Shown here in pieces: positions 24,918 to 36,900 of a DNA stretch of 64,000 nt (positions are counted from its first letter, which is position 1; each line of letters begins with the position of its first letter). The notes under the pieces were generated by a model, which saw nothing but the letters and a program-made list of their open reading frames with translations, did not search any database and was not told the DNA's origin. The translations under genes were made by a program, and so were the position numbers. This DNA comes from Annona cherimola (taxonomy: Eukaryota > Streptophyta > Magnoliopsida > Magnoliales > Annonaceae). Location: NCBI GenBank assembly GCA_030490835.1, contig CM059972.1, positions 17,089,764 through 17,153,763 of the forward strand. Reading direction: 5' to 3'.

Positions 24918-25086
24918 GATTTCAAAATTTTAAAAGTCAAAGGAGTGCACAAACACGAGTTGCATAAGCTCACGACCCTTCGTATGATCATATGGGTGCA
25001 ACTCATCAAAGCATCCACTGCAATTAATTGTTTGGATCATGAGAAGAAAGGATTGTAATTCGTTCAATGCAACATCAACTGTAATG

Positions 25087-26504
25087 CAATATTGTCAAGA
25101 GCGAACCGTACTGGCCGGTCGGACCAGTTCTACCAAGAACCAGTCTCTAGTCTGGTTCGTTTGTAGCCGGTCCGGTTTGTTTCTATTAAACCGTCCAAAC
25201 CGCTCGAACTGCAATCAAAATGGAATTTCTGGTTGAACTTGGTTCAACCGATTCGCCCATCGAAGGAAAATGCCGAAAGCAGTTGGCATGAATTTTTTGC
25301 CCCCAAAATCCCAAATTGATTCAGCTCACGCCCTTCCTCTGTTTTCAATCAAGAAGTTGACAACCCAACCCTAGCTAGCTAGCTCTCTTCTTTGCATCTC
25401 CCTTGCATCATGTCAGTGCCATCATCCTCTTTAGTCTCCCTCGTTATCACTGTTCTCCCCTCTCAACCTCTCTAAGAGGCGATAGTCCTTGCGACCGACT
25501 ACATAGCCTCCAATCTCCTTATAATCAATGGCTTGACCGCCATTGGTCTATCTGCTTTCCAAATTCGACCTCCTTGATTTTGAAACGGCAAAACCTCATC
25601 AATGTCGTAGAGACTTCTGCTTCCGAAACAACAACATCCAAGCTCTTTGCTACTTGTAGCCCGTTGCTAGTGCTCTGTTTCCTAATTTCTCAATTCCTAT
25701 TTTGATTCCTCCCAAATTGGAAATGCTAGCTACTGCTCTCCCACCACCAAGCAAATCCTAACTTCCGGCAACAATTAGTTCTCTACACGTAATGCTATCT
25801 ATTTTGCCGGTGTCCTCTTCGATGATGGAAGAAGAAGTTGTTGTGACATTGTGACCTCTCTACTCCTGCTGCACATATGCTCCTGTATGATATGACCTTT
25901 CTAATTATCTTTATCCAGATGCCTTCATAGATATCATGTTGCTACTTGGCAGCTGCTACATTATAATAATTTGTATGTAAAATTATACATATGCATTATG
26001 CATTCACGTGATTCTTTTAAATTATATTTTGTTGTTATGTGTCTATTAGAATTATATTTTGTAGTTTGGAAGTTGAAATTTAGTGCTTCCTGCGATTATA
26101 TATTATGTCGATTGAAATTTAGTGGACAAGTTGCTACTTTAAAATTATATTAATTATATAGTAATGATATTAAAATTTTAGGGAATTACTAGTTGAGTAG
26201 CTGGTTAAGTTTTAAAGTATATATGTTGAACATTTTCAATTAATTTTTTCCTACTTGATTTGTTATGATAATTAGAGTCTAAAATGTAGATTTAAGAGTT
26301 ATGAATATATTCTTCAAAAAAAAGAGTTATGAATATATAATCTTACCAACATATAATTAATTTAAAAAATAATTGCATATTTATGACATCATGAATATGT
26401 CATGATGAAGTCATCAGCTCAAACCATTTATTTAACCGGTCACCGGTTCGAACCAAACCAGTTCTTTTACCGGTTCGATCACTAGTTTGGTTCTGACAAC
26501 ATTG
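25087..26504 (+). mobile_element. hAT-type non-autonomous element, AACCGG family
   Basis: The left end CAATATTGTCAAGAGCGAACC pairs with the right end in reverse, CAATGTTGTCAGAACC. Both ends hold clustered GGTT/AACC words. The last ~130 bp (ATGACATCATGAATATGTCA then CCGGTCACCGGTTCGAACC) matches the corresponding ends at 49.1 kb and, in reverse, 52.8 kb. The GC-richer interior (25250-25720) differs from the other copies and looks like a captured genic leader, but no family is recognised. Flanking 8-mers (CTGTAATG, CTACAGTA) match poorly, so the insertion is old. An 11-nt LINE tail is inserted at 26311-26321. Confidence 0.65.
26294..26338 (+). mobile_element. 11-nt retroposed tail with 17-bp duplication
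   Basis: The 17-mer AAGAGTTATGAATATAT is present at 26294-26310 and again, perfectly, at 26322-26338. Between them is TCTTC plus six A. The LINE at 27.3-29.1 kb ends TTCTTC-poly(A), so this is plausibly the last bases of such a LINE. The duplication starts AA after TT, matching L1-type endonuclease preference. It lies inside the hAT element. Confidence 0.75.
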
Positions 26505-26950
26505 CTACAGTAGCGTTATTTTAGGTCAAGTTTAGTTTTTAATAAAATTCAAAAAATATCAAAAATATTTGATTATTGGCGTGTATCTACCATTTTGGAT
26601 AAAAAAAAAAAAAAAGGATTCGGCCGGACAAAATGTATGTTCGAGAATAATGTAACCATACACCCTTAGTGAAATGTACATGTTTTATATTCATCCTAGA
26701 TAGAAAGAGGTATGATAATCATATTTATATATATCATTTTTAGATTGAAATTTTTTTTTCTGTTCATATTAGTCTATACTACAGGTTTTTTTATTACATC
26801 ATCTGTCTACTACATTACCAAATCCAAGCACATCTTCTTTGAATTAGAGATTAATGCAAGTTTTATCTTTTCAGTACATATACAATTACATTTAAATTTT
26901 AAAAATATTTCATAATAACTATTCATTCATTAGGATTTTTACAAAAATGT

Positions 26951-27075
26951 AAATATCGGATCTCGATTAATACGGGGGGTCCAAAAAGTAAGGAGACACT
27001 TTTCGAGGTTCAAATTTTATTGTAAATGCTGAGTCTTATATATGGATCCGTTCTATATTATCAAAAAAAAATATC
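26951..27075 (+). mobile_element. Possible short retroposon with poly(A)
   Basis: AAATATCGG (about 26951) and AAATATCAGG (about 27067) flank ~105 bp ending ATTATC-poly(A). This could be a 5'-truncated LINE or SINE tail. The duplication is imperfect and overlaps the poly(A). Confidence 0.35.
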
Positions 27076-27329
27076 AGGCTAAGATATTAAAAATTCTATG
27101 CGGTGGGGCAAAATAAACCACTAGAGATTAAGTGCCAAGATAGAAACTGGGGTAAAACGGGTGCTGATTTTGTCAAGAAAGTGATTGGATTTTGACGTGT
27201 TGGGACAAAAGATGGTTTAACGGTGAAAACGACTACTAACCGCCGCACTTGACTTTTATTATTTTTGCGACATCGACGCCTTGGCGCGGTCGTATCTTAA
27301 CCGTCCACTGGGTTACTTTTAGGCCATGG

Positions 27330-29088
27330 ATTTGGTCGTATATTTGACGAATTTCTGGACACCTTGGAGATGGAGACTTCTATCTTCGGATGGCAACGAA
27401 ATTTTGATAAAAGCAGTGGCATAGGCAGTCCCCACGTATACGATGAGCATTTTTCTCCCCCTAAAACTTTTTGCAGTGAAATTTGTAGCAGATTTTTGTG
27501 AGGTTAAAAGGATGGTAAATACAAGATCAGTTGGGTGACGTAGAGAGACATGCGCAAGACAAAAGCTGCAGAGGATATGGAATTCAGAGATATCATATTT
27601 CAATTATGCCTGCTGGCCAAGCAAGTATGGTATCTAGCAACCCATTCATTATGCTACTCCACGCTGCAAGCCAAATACTTCAAACATGAAAATCCGTGGT
27701 CTTGTAAAGGCAGGGAAATTGATTTTTTCACACGGAAGAGTATCCTAAGGCTAGAGATGTAATTCATCGCAGATGAAGATGGCATATTGATAATGGTTGA
27801 CAAGTGGATTTCTTTAGCGATAGATGGCTTCCTACACATATTGGCAAAGCAGGCCCTCTTTCCGCGCATATTTTCTAATGATATTGTAATAGCCCAGAAT
27901 CGAATCTCACATCGAAAAGGGGAGAAAGTTCCTAATAGTTTATAAGTGGATCCCAAGTTTAATATAGTGTGACGCGTTTTAAAGCCGTGCGGCTAAGCTG
28001 TCAAGCCAGAGCGGATAATATCACACTGTGAGGCTCATAGCCCACAGGCCCAATGGACTTTTTTAGGTCTGTGTACTCTGTGTGTCAGGCTCAATAGTCG
28101 CTTTTCTGGATCCGTGTGTGACAAGTGGTATCAGAGCGGCTCCCCCTCCAGTAGATGTGGTTCGGGGACAAACCAGGCGGAAGTTGGTGTACTTGTAAAG
28201 ATTCTTGTTTTTGGCTGGAGATTATTCAAAGATGTGCTTTCAACATTTCCCAACTTGTGTAGGGGCAGAGTTATAGTGGATCTCACTTGTCTTTTTTGCA
28301 GGACAGAGGTGGAGGATGTTCATCATCTATTTGTTTAATGTAAGATAGCTCAGCTTGAGCGCAGTAAAATCACAAGGACAGAGGGGAAGATTAACGTCGT
28401 CCAATGTATCTTCAAACAGTTCATCTTTCTCCAACAGGGGGATGGCTTTGCTTTCTTTCTCTTGTTTTGTTGGTGTGTTTGGCATCTAAGAATTAGTTGA
28501 GACAAGATGAAACCCAACTTGCGTTGATGTAAACAAATGATGCGCACAATATTTGGACTAGTACAGAAAGGCATTCGACCTTCTCAGGCCTTAGTCTCCT
28601 TGACCAACCACTTGTTGCAAGATGGTAAAACCGCTAGATGGACAATTAAAATCAATATAGATCTCAAAAGGAACATCCATAAAAATTGTAAGGAATTTAC
28701 AGCGGTGATTAAAGATTCCAGAGGATACTTTATTGCAGACAAAGAATGGAACTGGGCGGGTTTTTTAGACCCGTTGGTTATGGAAGTCACTATCATGCGG
28801 CTTGGTTTCAAGCGGGCTTAGGAAATTAAGCTTTAATAAATCCAAACGGAATCAGATTCTTTGATTCTCGTTAATTTTTTGGCTAATGAGCGGCCCATAC
28901 TATCTTTAATGAGGACAATGATAGACAAAATCAAATCGGTTACGTCACAAGATCAATCAGTAGCCTTCCATCATGTTATGCACTTAGGCAACTCTGTAGC
29001 TCATCTTCTTGCCGACTTTATATCTTGTAATATTTCATACAATCAAGGGTGATGGGCTAATCCTCCGTACTTTCTTCAAAAAAAATTC
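27330..29088 (+). pseudogene. LINE remnant: RT end, zf-RVT, RNase H, 3' tail
   Basis: In order on the plus strand: the RT C-terminus (WRWRLLSSDGNEILIKAV then VPTYTMSIFLPLKLF, 27365-27480), a LLAKQVWYLATHSL segment (27612-27650), the zinc-binding zf-RVT region (ILVFGWRLFKDVLSTFPNL and TCLFCRTEVEDVHHLF, 28200-28335), and an RNase H-like domain (IKINIDLKRN, 28640 onward; FHHVMHLGNSVAHLLADF, 28970-29025). It ends TTCTTC-poly(A) at about 29072-29088. Stops and frame changes are scattered. A TRIM-like LTR fragment interrupts it at 27885-28200. The 5' half is missing. Confidence 0.8.
27885..28200 (+). mobile_element. TRIM-like LTR plus primer-binding site
   Basis: The LTR begins TGTAATAGCCC and ends GTGTGACA (27885-28123). 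Two bases later TGGTATCAGAGC (28126-28137) is an exact plant initiator-Met tRNA primer-binding site. The LTR contains GACGCGTTTTAAAGCCGTG and AGAGCGGATAATATCACAC, which I recognise from small plant TRIM-type LTRs. About 60 bp of internal DNA follows before LINE coding resumes near 28200. No second LTR was found, so the element is truncated. Confidence 0.7.
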
Positions 29089-29394
29089 TGCATAGATAAC
29101 TTTTTGTTTGAAACGGATCGATAGACAGCTTTATCCCTTCTTCCTCTAAATCTCTCCATTTTTGAAGGTCGTTGGGTCAGAATATTTCAACTTTTCATTA
29201 AAAAAATGGCACCAAAAATTCATCTATCGTCAACCAGTTCAACTGTCGTGAGATTCACATGTACACTACAGATAAAATGGCAACTTTTTATTTCCCAAAG
29301 ATGGCTAGAAATTCAAGGGGACATTGGGGGATGCGGACTCCAATTTACCCCCGGTCTCACGATATGTGAATCATCAGACCTAGTAGTTAAAAAG

Positions 29395-29449
<55 letters not shown>

Positions 29450-30590
29450 GAGAGAGAAAAGAGCCAAAACAGACAATTAGGTGGACCCCAGAAAAGAAAG
29501 TGTTATCGCCACTTCAAATAAATTATTTTGTGATGTTAAATGATTCCTCATTGTCTAATCTAAACCATCATATCTAAGCATAACTTGCAGCGAGACAAAT
29601 TACAAGATTTTTTTTTGCAAGAAACCGATGTAGTATAGATGCAAATTTTCAAACTAAAAAGAGCAAGACAGATGCAAATTATCCATTGATGACCAGCAAA
29701 AGGCACCCAACTATCGTCGCTAGTTTCGCCGGGTTTGTGGCTTATTTTATTTACACAGTGGAAGGAGCATTCCCAACGACCGTCGAACTTCGAAGCAGCA
29801 ATTGGATGGAAGCCTCCAACCAAAGCTTATTCTACTGCTCAGCACGTCCATCTTCAGATCATGGTTTTAAATATCATAATCTATGGATGCTTTAGGTGTC
29901 TAAGTTAATCTTTTATATAACGAGAATATTTTCCATGGAACTTTTTTTTTTAGGTAATTTTCTTTATTTTTAATATATTGATGATTCATAAAAAATTCAC
30001 TTTATCTAGTGTTTAATACTATTTATATTATCATAAAAATTCTTTTATTTAATTAGTATCACTCTCTATAAGCTCTATCTATAAATATATAAAAGCAACA
30101 TAATAAAATAATTTAATACTAAATGTTAATTTTTAAATGTAATTTTTAACTTCTTAACTATCTAAAATATCACTACTATGTGAATAAATAATTTTATAAA
30201 ATATTATTATATTTTAATATATACACGAATGTATCTAAACATTTTTTTCTAATTGACATATAAATATATTTATTTTGAGCAAATGTGGCCATATACATAT
30301 TTGATTTGAAAGAAACTTTGCCCTTTAAATGAATAAATAATGTTAAAATAATAAATTAATTAAATTTTGTATCAATCATCCAGATTTAAAGTACTGAAAG
30401 GGTTACGGAATCACTTCTATATACATAAAAGTGGGCCCGTTATATAAAATTCTTAAAATGTTTATTCTTAGAAGGAGTTAAATTTAGGAACTCTTTGCTA
30501 ATTCATTGCTCAGAGTAACTTTTGCTCTTGTTTTTTTTTTTTTTTTCGGGCGGCTGACCTTTTCTTTTCAGCTGGGGAATGGTCAGAAGT
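29089..30590. other. Gene-free DNA with a long poly(A) tract
   Basis: A tract of about 45 A (29397-29443) followed by an AG-rich stretch suggests an old retroposon end, but no target duplication was identified. Frames at 29206-29577 and 29560-29823 have no recognisable domains. From 29900 the DNA is very AT-rich; 30230-30450 resembles 56820-57120. Confidence 0.4.
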
Positions 30591-30600
30591 GGGTCGTATG

Positions 30601-31172
30601 TAGGGGTGTTAACGGATCGGGTTGAACGGGTTGGAGCCTAATCCTAATCCTAACCCATTTAATATATCTCAACCCTAATCCGTTTATTAACCCATTTAAA
30701 AAACTTCAACCCTAACCCATTTATAACCCATTTAATAACTGGTTAACGGGTTGTTAATGGGTTGTGTTTGTTACTAATTTTCATGCTAAAAATCTTCAAT
30801 AGAATTTGTAAATTTAAATAAATTAAATAATTCAAAGCTAACATACCTAAATTTAATTTATTTTAGCTTGAAAATATCAGCGCCAATCTCAAGTCATCTC
30901 TTTAATGTCAATTCCTGTTATAAATATTATATATATATTATAATATATTATATTAAATGAGTTATACGGGTTGAACGGGTTGGACGAGTTAAATAAACGG
31001 GTTGGACAGGTTGACGGGTTGCGAAGACTCAACCCTAATCCGTTTATTTAATTAAATGGTTGAACGGGTTGGCGGATCATAACCCATTTATTCAAAAATC
31101 CCAACCCAAACCCATTTATTAACGGGTTGAACGAGCGGGTTAACGGGTTGACCATGACCATTAACACCCCTA
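30601..31172. mobile_element. hAT MITE, 8-bp TSD GTCGTATG
   Basis: A 572-bp element with ends TAGGGGTGTTAACGG and, in reverse at the other side, TAGGGGTGTTAATGG. Identical 8-mers GTCGTATG flank it (30593-30600 and 31173-31180). The YARNG-type end and 8-bp duplication assign it to hAT. The interior is built from repeated GGGTTGAACGGGTT and AACCCATTTAT words with no coding potential. A sister copy is at 31882-32478. Confidence 0.88.
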
Positions 31173-31237
31173 GTCGTATGTTATAGTTGGAAAACCTCGG
31201 GAATGGCCAGAAGTGGGTTGCGTGGCGAATGATCATT

Positions 31238-31627
31238 TACGACCGGTCGGAAATCCGGTGATTTCCGACCGGTCAAAAAATATTTTTTTTTAATTTTTTT
31301 TGAAAAATAATTTTATAAACATGTTAATCTAGTTATATTTAATCTATAAATCAAATTTTACCATTTTTAGATATGTATATATATTTATTTTGAATTTTTA
31401 AATACAGGAGTATTTAAGTCATTTTAAATATTCTTAAAATGACTTAAATACCCCTGTATTTAAAAATCCTAAATAAATATATATACATATCTAAAAATGA
31501 TAAAACTTGGTTTATAGATTAAATATAACTAGATTAACATGTTTATAAAATTATTTTTTAAAAAAAAAAAACAAAAAAAAATAATTTTTGACCGGTCGGA
31601 AATCACCGGATTTCCGACCGGTCGTAG
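31238..31627. mobile_element. Foldback MITE, GACCGGTC subfamily
   Basis: A near-palindrome of about 390 bp with ends ACGACCGGTCGGAAATCC and the shared core (ACAGGAGTATTTAAGTCATT and mirror). It matches the inner part of 14649-15155 closely. A candidate 9-bp duplication is ATGATCATT (31229-31237) against AAGATCAGT (31628-31636), 7 of 9. It lies between the two hAT MITEs. Confidence 0.78.
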
Positions 31628-31881
31628 AAGATCAGTACTCGGGTTGCGTGGTGTGGTCCGAAAGGTACAGCGGTCGCACCAGGCTCACGACTTTGCTAAA
31701 ACAATCCGGTCAACGACGCCAACTGCGGACGACTACTGTCTCTGCCTAGCTTGCTTCCGGAATCCGGAGGAAGCTGCACTGCACTGCACTGCACGTCTGG
31801 GTTGTCATTGATTGCCGCCGCCCGAAACGCCGGGACACGCGGGACGCGGCGGAACAACCTCGGATCTGATTCTGACTTAAT

Positions 31882-32478
31882 TTGGGGCGTTAATGGATCG
31901 GGTTGTACGGGCTGAAACTTAGTACAAAAATTAATCAATTTGAAATATTTCAATTCTAATCATTTGATTAATATATTTAAAATACCTCAATTTTAACTCA
32001 TTTACAACTCATTTAATAAATGAATTGGTGGTTTATTAACGGATTGTATCGCAAATAACCTAAAAGCCTAAACTCTAGTAAAGACAAGACGGTATTTTCG
32101 GCGTTAGAAAAATGGAAATAGGGCAGTAACGAAAAAATAAAATTAGGGCAGCAGTGAAAAATAAAAATTATGTTACTTGATAAAGACTTAGAGAGGAAAA
32201 ATAACCAAGGAGTTTATATGTATATATAAAACTTTAATGAATTAAACGAGTTAAATGGGTTGAACGAATTAAACGGGTTGAACAGGTTATATGAGTTAAA
32301 TGGGTTACTAAACAGGTTAATAAATTATAAAATCTCAACCCTAATTCATTTATTTAATTAAATGGTTAAACGGGTTAGCGGATCATAACCTATTTATTCA
32401 AAAATCTCAACCCAAACCCATTTATAAACGAATTGGATGAGCGGGTCGACGGGTTGACCATGACCATTAACACCCCTA
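31882..32478. mobile_element. hAT MITE, 8-bp TSD GACTTRAT
   Basis: A 597-bp sister of 30601-31172. The right end reads in reverse TAGGGGTGTTAATGG and the left end TTGGGGCGTTAATGG. The flanks are GACTTAAT (31874-31881) and GACTTGAT (32479-32486). It is more diverged internally, with an A-rich block at 32050-32240 not seen in the sister. Confidence 0.82.
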
Positions 32479-32489
32479 GACTTGATAGA

Positions 32490-33400
32490 GAACACCGTGT
32501 TTTATTTGACCCACGAAGGACTTTTAAAATGTATATTATATAATATATTTTTAATATCTAAATTATTAATTGTATTCGACTCAAAATTTTAATATCGTAA
32601 CATAACATTTCAATTATTTATACTAATTTTGAGGATTAATTCTATTAAAATATTTATTTTTAAATTGATATTGGTTTCATAATTATTATCGCATTCTAAT
32701 TTTTGCTACAAGTGGGTTAAACATAGTGTACAAATTTTTCTGAAAAATAAATAATCAATATTATAAAAAGCGGTTAATATGCATTTAACGTATTTGTGAA
32801 TGCTAGTTAAAACTGATTAATATAAACTATTTTTATATTCTAAAGCACACGTGAATAGATCTAAGTATCTTTTAATTATTTACACATGAATATATTTTTT
32901 AAAAAATGTAATCTATTCATAATTTTGATTTATATGAAACTTAATTTTGCAATGAATGGAGTAAAAATTTTCATAAACCACTATTTAACCCGAACTCCAT
33001 ATCCAATGCATCTAATTTTTCCTTCAGTGATTCGAATATGAAAATGTAGTTCATCTTAAGAAAAGGGCCCGGTGCTCTGTAAAATCCTCGTTCCTGTGCA
33101 ACCATTGCATGGGATTCCCAATATTCGACGCCAGTGGGAACCATGTTACATTGGGACTGCACCGACCTTCGATTGCTTTAAACGCAAGAACGGGCCCTAG
33201 CGGAACGGAGGCCCAACCCATGAGAAGCGTTTCCTCCGTTTTTCTCAGAGGAAGCTGCTTATCCACCGTCCATTTTCAATCAACGGCTGAGAACCGAAGG
33301 GGTACTTTTGGTACAAATTTTTTGTCGAAGGGGTATCGCGTATTGCCCGCGATTGGATTCCTCACACGCACTTCCGGCTTTTCCAGCTCTTAGGGTTTTG
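32490..33400. other. Intergenic DNA and possible TPX2-like promoter
   Basis: AT-rich to about 33000, then more balanced. GGAGGCCCAACCCATG (33207-33222) contains a GGCCCA motif of the kind common in plant growth-related promoters; closely similar words occur near 57535 and, in reverse, 45440. CTTAGGGTTTTG near 33390 resembles a telo-box. This fits a promoter for the TPX2-like copy but is inference. Confidence 0.4.
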
Positions 33401-33751
33401 AAATTGCTCTTTCCATTATGTCTGCCTCTTTGCTATCTAGATTCGTCGGCCTCATGCATCTCTCTGCCTTCGGGAATCCTCTCACCAGATTCATCTCCCG
33501 CGTGCCCTTAATCTGTTGTTGTGATTTCAACAACCAGATTCACAAGATTCAGGTAATCTTGCTCTTTCCATCTCCTTCCTGCTCACTATCGTTGCCTCTC
33601 TCTAATCTTCTGCTAGGTCAGCCACTCTCTATCGCTTTGTGACAAATCTCCTCTTTCAACTCAAGCTAGGGCATTGCTTCCTCCCTCATCTCTCCGATCA
33701 TTTCACTATTTATGGTATCCTCTTTCGCACCCCCTAAAATCAGATCTAAGC

Positions 33752-33754
<3 letters not shown>

Positions 33755-33796
<42 letters not shown>
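33755..33796. repeat. (TC)n microsatellite in the TPX2-like leader
   Basis: About 20 perfect TC units 130 bp upstream of the TPX2-like ATG, probably in its 5' leader. Confidence 0.9.
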
Positions 33797-33801
<5 letters not shown>

Positions 33802-33926
33802 AGGGCTTTTGATTGTCGAAAGCAGCTGTATTTTTGCATAGGAGAAGAGAGAGACAGAGCGAGAAAATCCACGTCCTCCTCCTCAGCTCATCTCTTCTCC
33901 TGAAATACCAGTTCAATACCCAGAAG

Positions 33927-36900
33927 ATGGACGAGATGATGGAGAATTTCTTTGATGGCGGAGAGTTCGAGTACATTGAAATCGATCTAGACTACGAATT
34001 TGATGCCGCCTAGTACTTCGCTTTTACTTGTCCTGAATCTCCCACCGAAACTTATGCAGCTGACCGATGGTTCAAGAAGGCCTACACCTATTCTCATTCT
34101 CGTAAGGACAAACCTAGAAATTTTTCTTTTTTATCAGCAAATATGGTTCTTAACGCATTCATTTTCGTCCTTCTGATGTTCGGATTCACTCAGACAGATG
34201 CTGCATTGTGCGCATGTCTTCTAAGAAGATGAACCGTTCGTGTGTTTGTTCTTGTAGCTTTACATTTGCGCTTCTTCTCAACGTTGAGGAATGCAGAAAC
34301 AGGGAATGTTGGATTGAGCTGTCGTCTGAATCATCTTGTATGCTGAAATATGTTGTCATAAGACCCACAGCAGTGTATTAGAGAGCGAACCAAAACCATA
34401 AACTCCATTGGATGTTGCCAACCTCTGTTGTTGCCCTTGTTCATCACAAGCATTGGTTGTGATTGTTTAATTTTATGAACGATCGCCTGACCGTGGAATT
34501 TCGCCTAATGCACGACTATGCTTGGCAAAGAAATTGCTAACTCTCGGAATATGTACTCAAAAGTTTTACATATGTTGGCATGATCCATCATCTAGTAACA
34601 ATTAATGATGCCTACTAAGTTTAAAAAATTTATTAAATTTTGGTGACTACTTTATTGTTCTCGGTTTTGCAATTGTTCTTTCCAGCTTACGTTGCAAGGA
34701 TGATTTTAGAAGAAGATCTCGAGAATTGGGGGATGCTTGACGAATCCAAAATAGGGGAAGAGATCAATTCCTGTGTTGATCATTCAGAATTAGAGTCTGA
34801 TTCTTCCATGATTGACGAGAGATCTGGAGGTGTTTTTTGCTCTCTCCCGTTTTGCTATTGCATAGTTGTAATGCTTTACCTTTCCTAACAATAATGTTGG
34901 TTGCTATGCTTTTCTTAACAATATTTCCATATTGGATGTTTCCACCACATTTTTTGCTTCTACAACTTTGTAGAGGCCTTTTACCGAATCCTTGTTTTCA
35001 GTAGTTTATGAAAGAAAACTACATGCCAGAACCATTATCTGAATTGGCTTTTTTTACTTTTAGCTGGCATGACGTTTCTGTGTTTGATTGCAAGATTGTG
35101 ACAAGCATGAGGCCGGGAGTTGCTTCAGTGACCACAAAGACACAGAAAATTTGCAGCAAGAAGTGTCATCAGATATCATGGATTGTTCCGATAGCAATGA
35201 TGTCATCTCTCATGCCGGGAAAGATGCTAGAATGGGTGTTATTTTTTATTTTGATGAAATATCCATTGAAAAGGCTCTCTAAGTAATGCGCATGCGGTGA
35301 GAAATGACCATTTTTAATTATTTTAAGGTCATGGCAAAGTCAGATGATACAACAATTTCATTTGTTGACCTTCAAAAAAATGTTCAAAATATCCTTTCAA
35401 TTTTAGCTCATAGTAAAATTTGTAAGCATCATATTTTTGAAAAGTTGCATTTTTGGGGACCCACAAATCTTCAGTTTTTTTCCAAACAGCATGTTAAGAA
35501 ATTAATTTCTTAAAGAAATTGTCTTTCATTTATATTCTTGTATAAAATTTGAAATCTCAGTAAATTGTTTTTATATTAGGGTTCTAATTCAATGGAACTT
35601 AGTCCAACTTTTAAGAATTTGAATTCATGGAATCTCTTCATTTGAGGCCCACATTGATGATTATACAAGATTCATTCCTCATTGCATTCAGAATTAAACC
35701 ATTTTGTGGGCCTCAAATGATTCAAGCGTAAAATCAACATAATAAAATTATTTAAGTTATATAGAAATTTTCGAAGCTGTTAATAAAACATTAAACCATC
35801 TAAAATATTCTCTCTCTATATAGATAAATTATTCTAGAAGGTATTATAACATTTTGTTGCATATGCAAATGGATATTAGTGTTTTTCATAATTTACATAT
35901 GATTATATATATTGTATATTTTTAAGCATGTACAGTACACTCAAGACTCTGATTGAATACCATGATAAGACAATCGATGTTGAATAAAATGACTGTCTGG
36001 ATTTTGATTTATCAGCAAGGTTGACTCCAGATGGGGAGGTTCATGGAACTGGTTCCATTGAATTTAAACCCTTTTATATTAAATGTACCCTTACAATTTT
36101 TTAAACAAGATTTAGGTTTGTTTGGGAACATCGAGAAGGAGATGAAAAGTTTTCCTCCCATGTTATCAACCTTCTGTAATTTGTATGCCATTTAACCGTT
36201 TGCAGATAGCACTATCTACTCCTCACAATCCTGTTTCTGTCACTCTCTGCTCTGTCATGAATTATATTGTCTTTTGAAGTGTATACCTTCACTTGTTTTC
36301 TTACGTGCCATGGCCTTTACGGCCTGTAAGCGCCCTTTTAGAGCCTCAAAACACATCCTTTGATATATTATGCGCATTCTAATGTTTTCGTTTGATGAAT
36401 AATTTGTCTTTCAAACATTTGTCAAGCTCAGTTCTCACCCAGAAAGACATGCCATGTACTCCTGCAAAATTTCTTGTATACATTTATACTTCGTTTGTTT
36501 TCTTTGTTTTCTTTTTTTTTAAAATTTTTTTCTAAACATATCCTCTTGATTATTTGTTTGTTGAATGGAAATATTCTAATTGCATAAACTTTGATGTAGG
36601 CGAAAGCTACATAACATCAGCTAGCAAGGCACCTTTTCAAAAAGTCTCAACATTGATGAAACCTACAACAAGTCAGTTGGCCAAGCAAACTCAACGAAGG
36701 GAGATCAAAAGTTCCAGCCAATTGAAGCAAAGGTTGTTTGTAGTTCAAACTTCTTTATCTTATATACAATTTTGCTCAGCCATGAAGGTTTTTTTTTTGT
36801 TATTTAGCTGATCGTTGACACAAGTTTCATATGCAGTTATTGTATTTTCCTGAAATCCTAATTTTCTTTCAAATACTGTCAGAGATGCTTTGTTTCTAGA

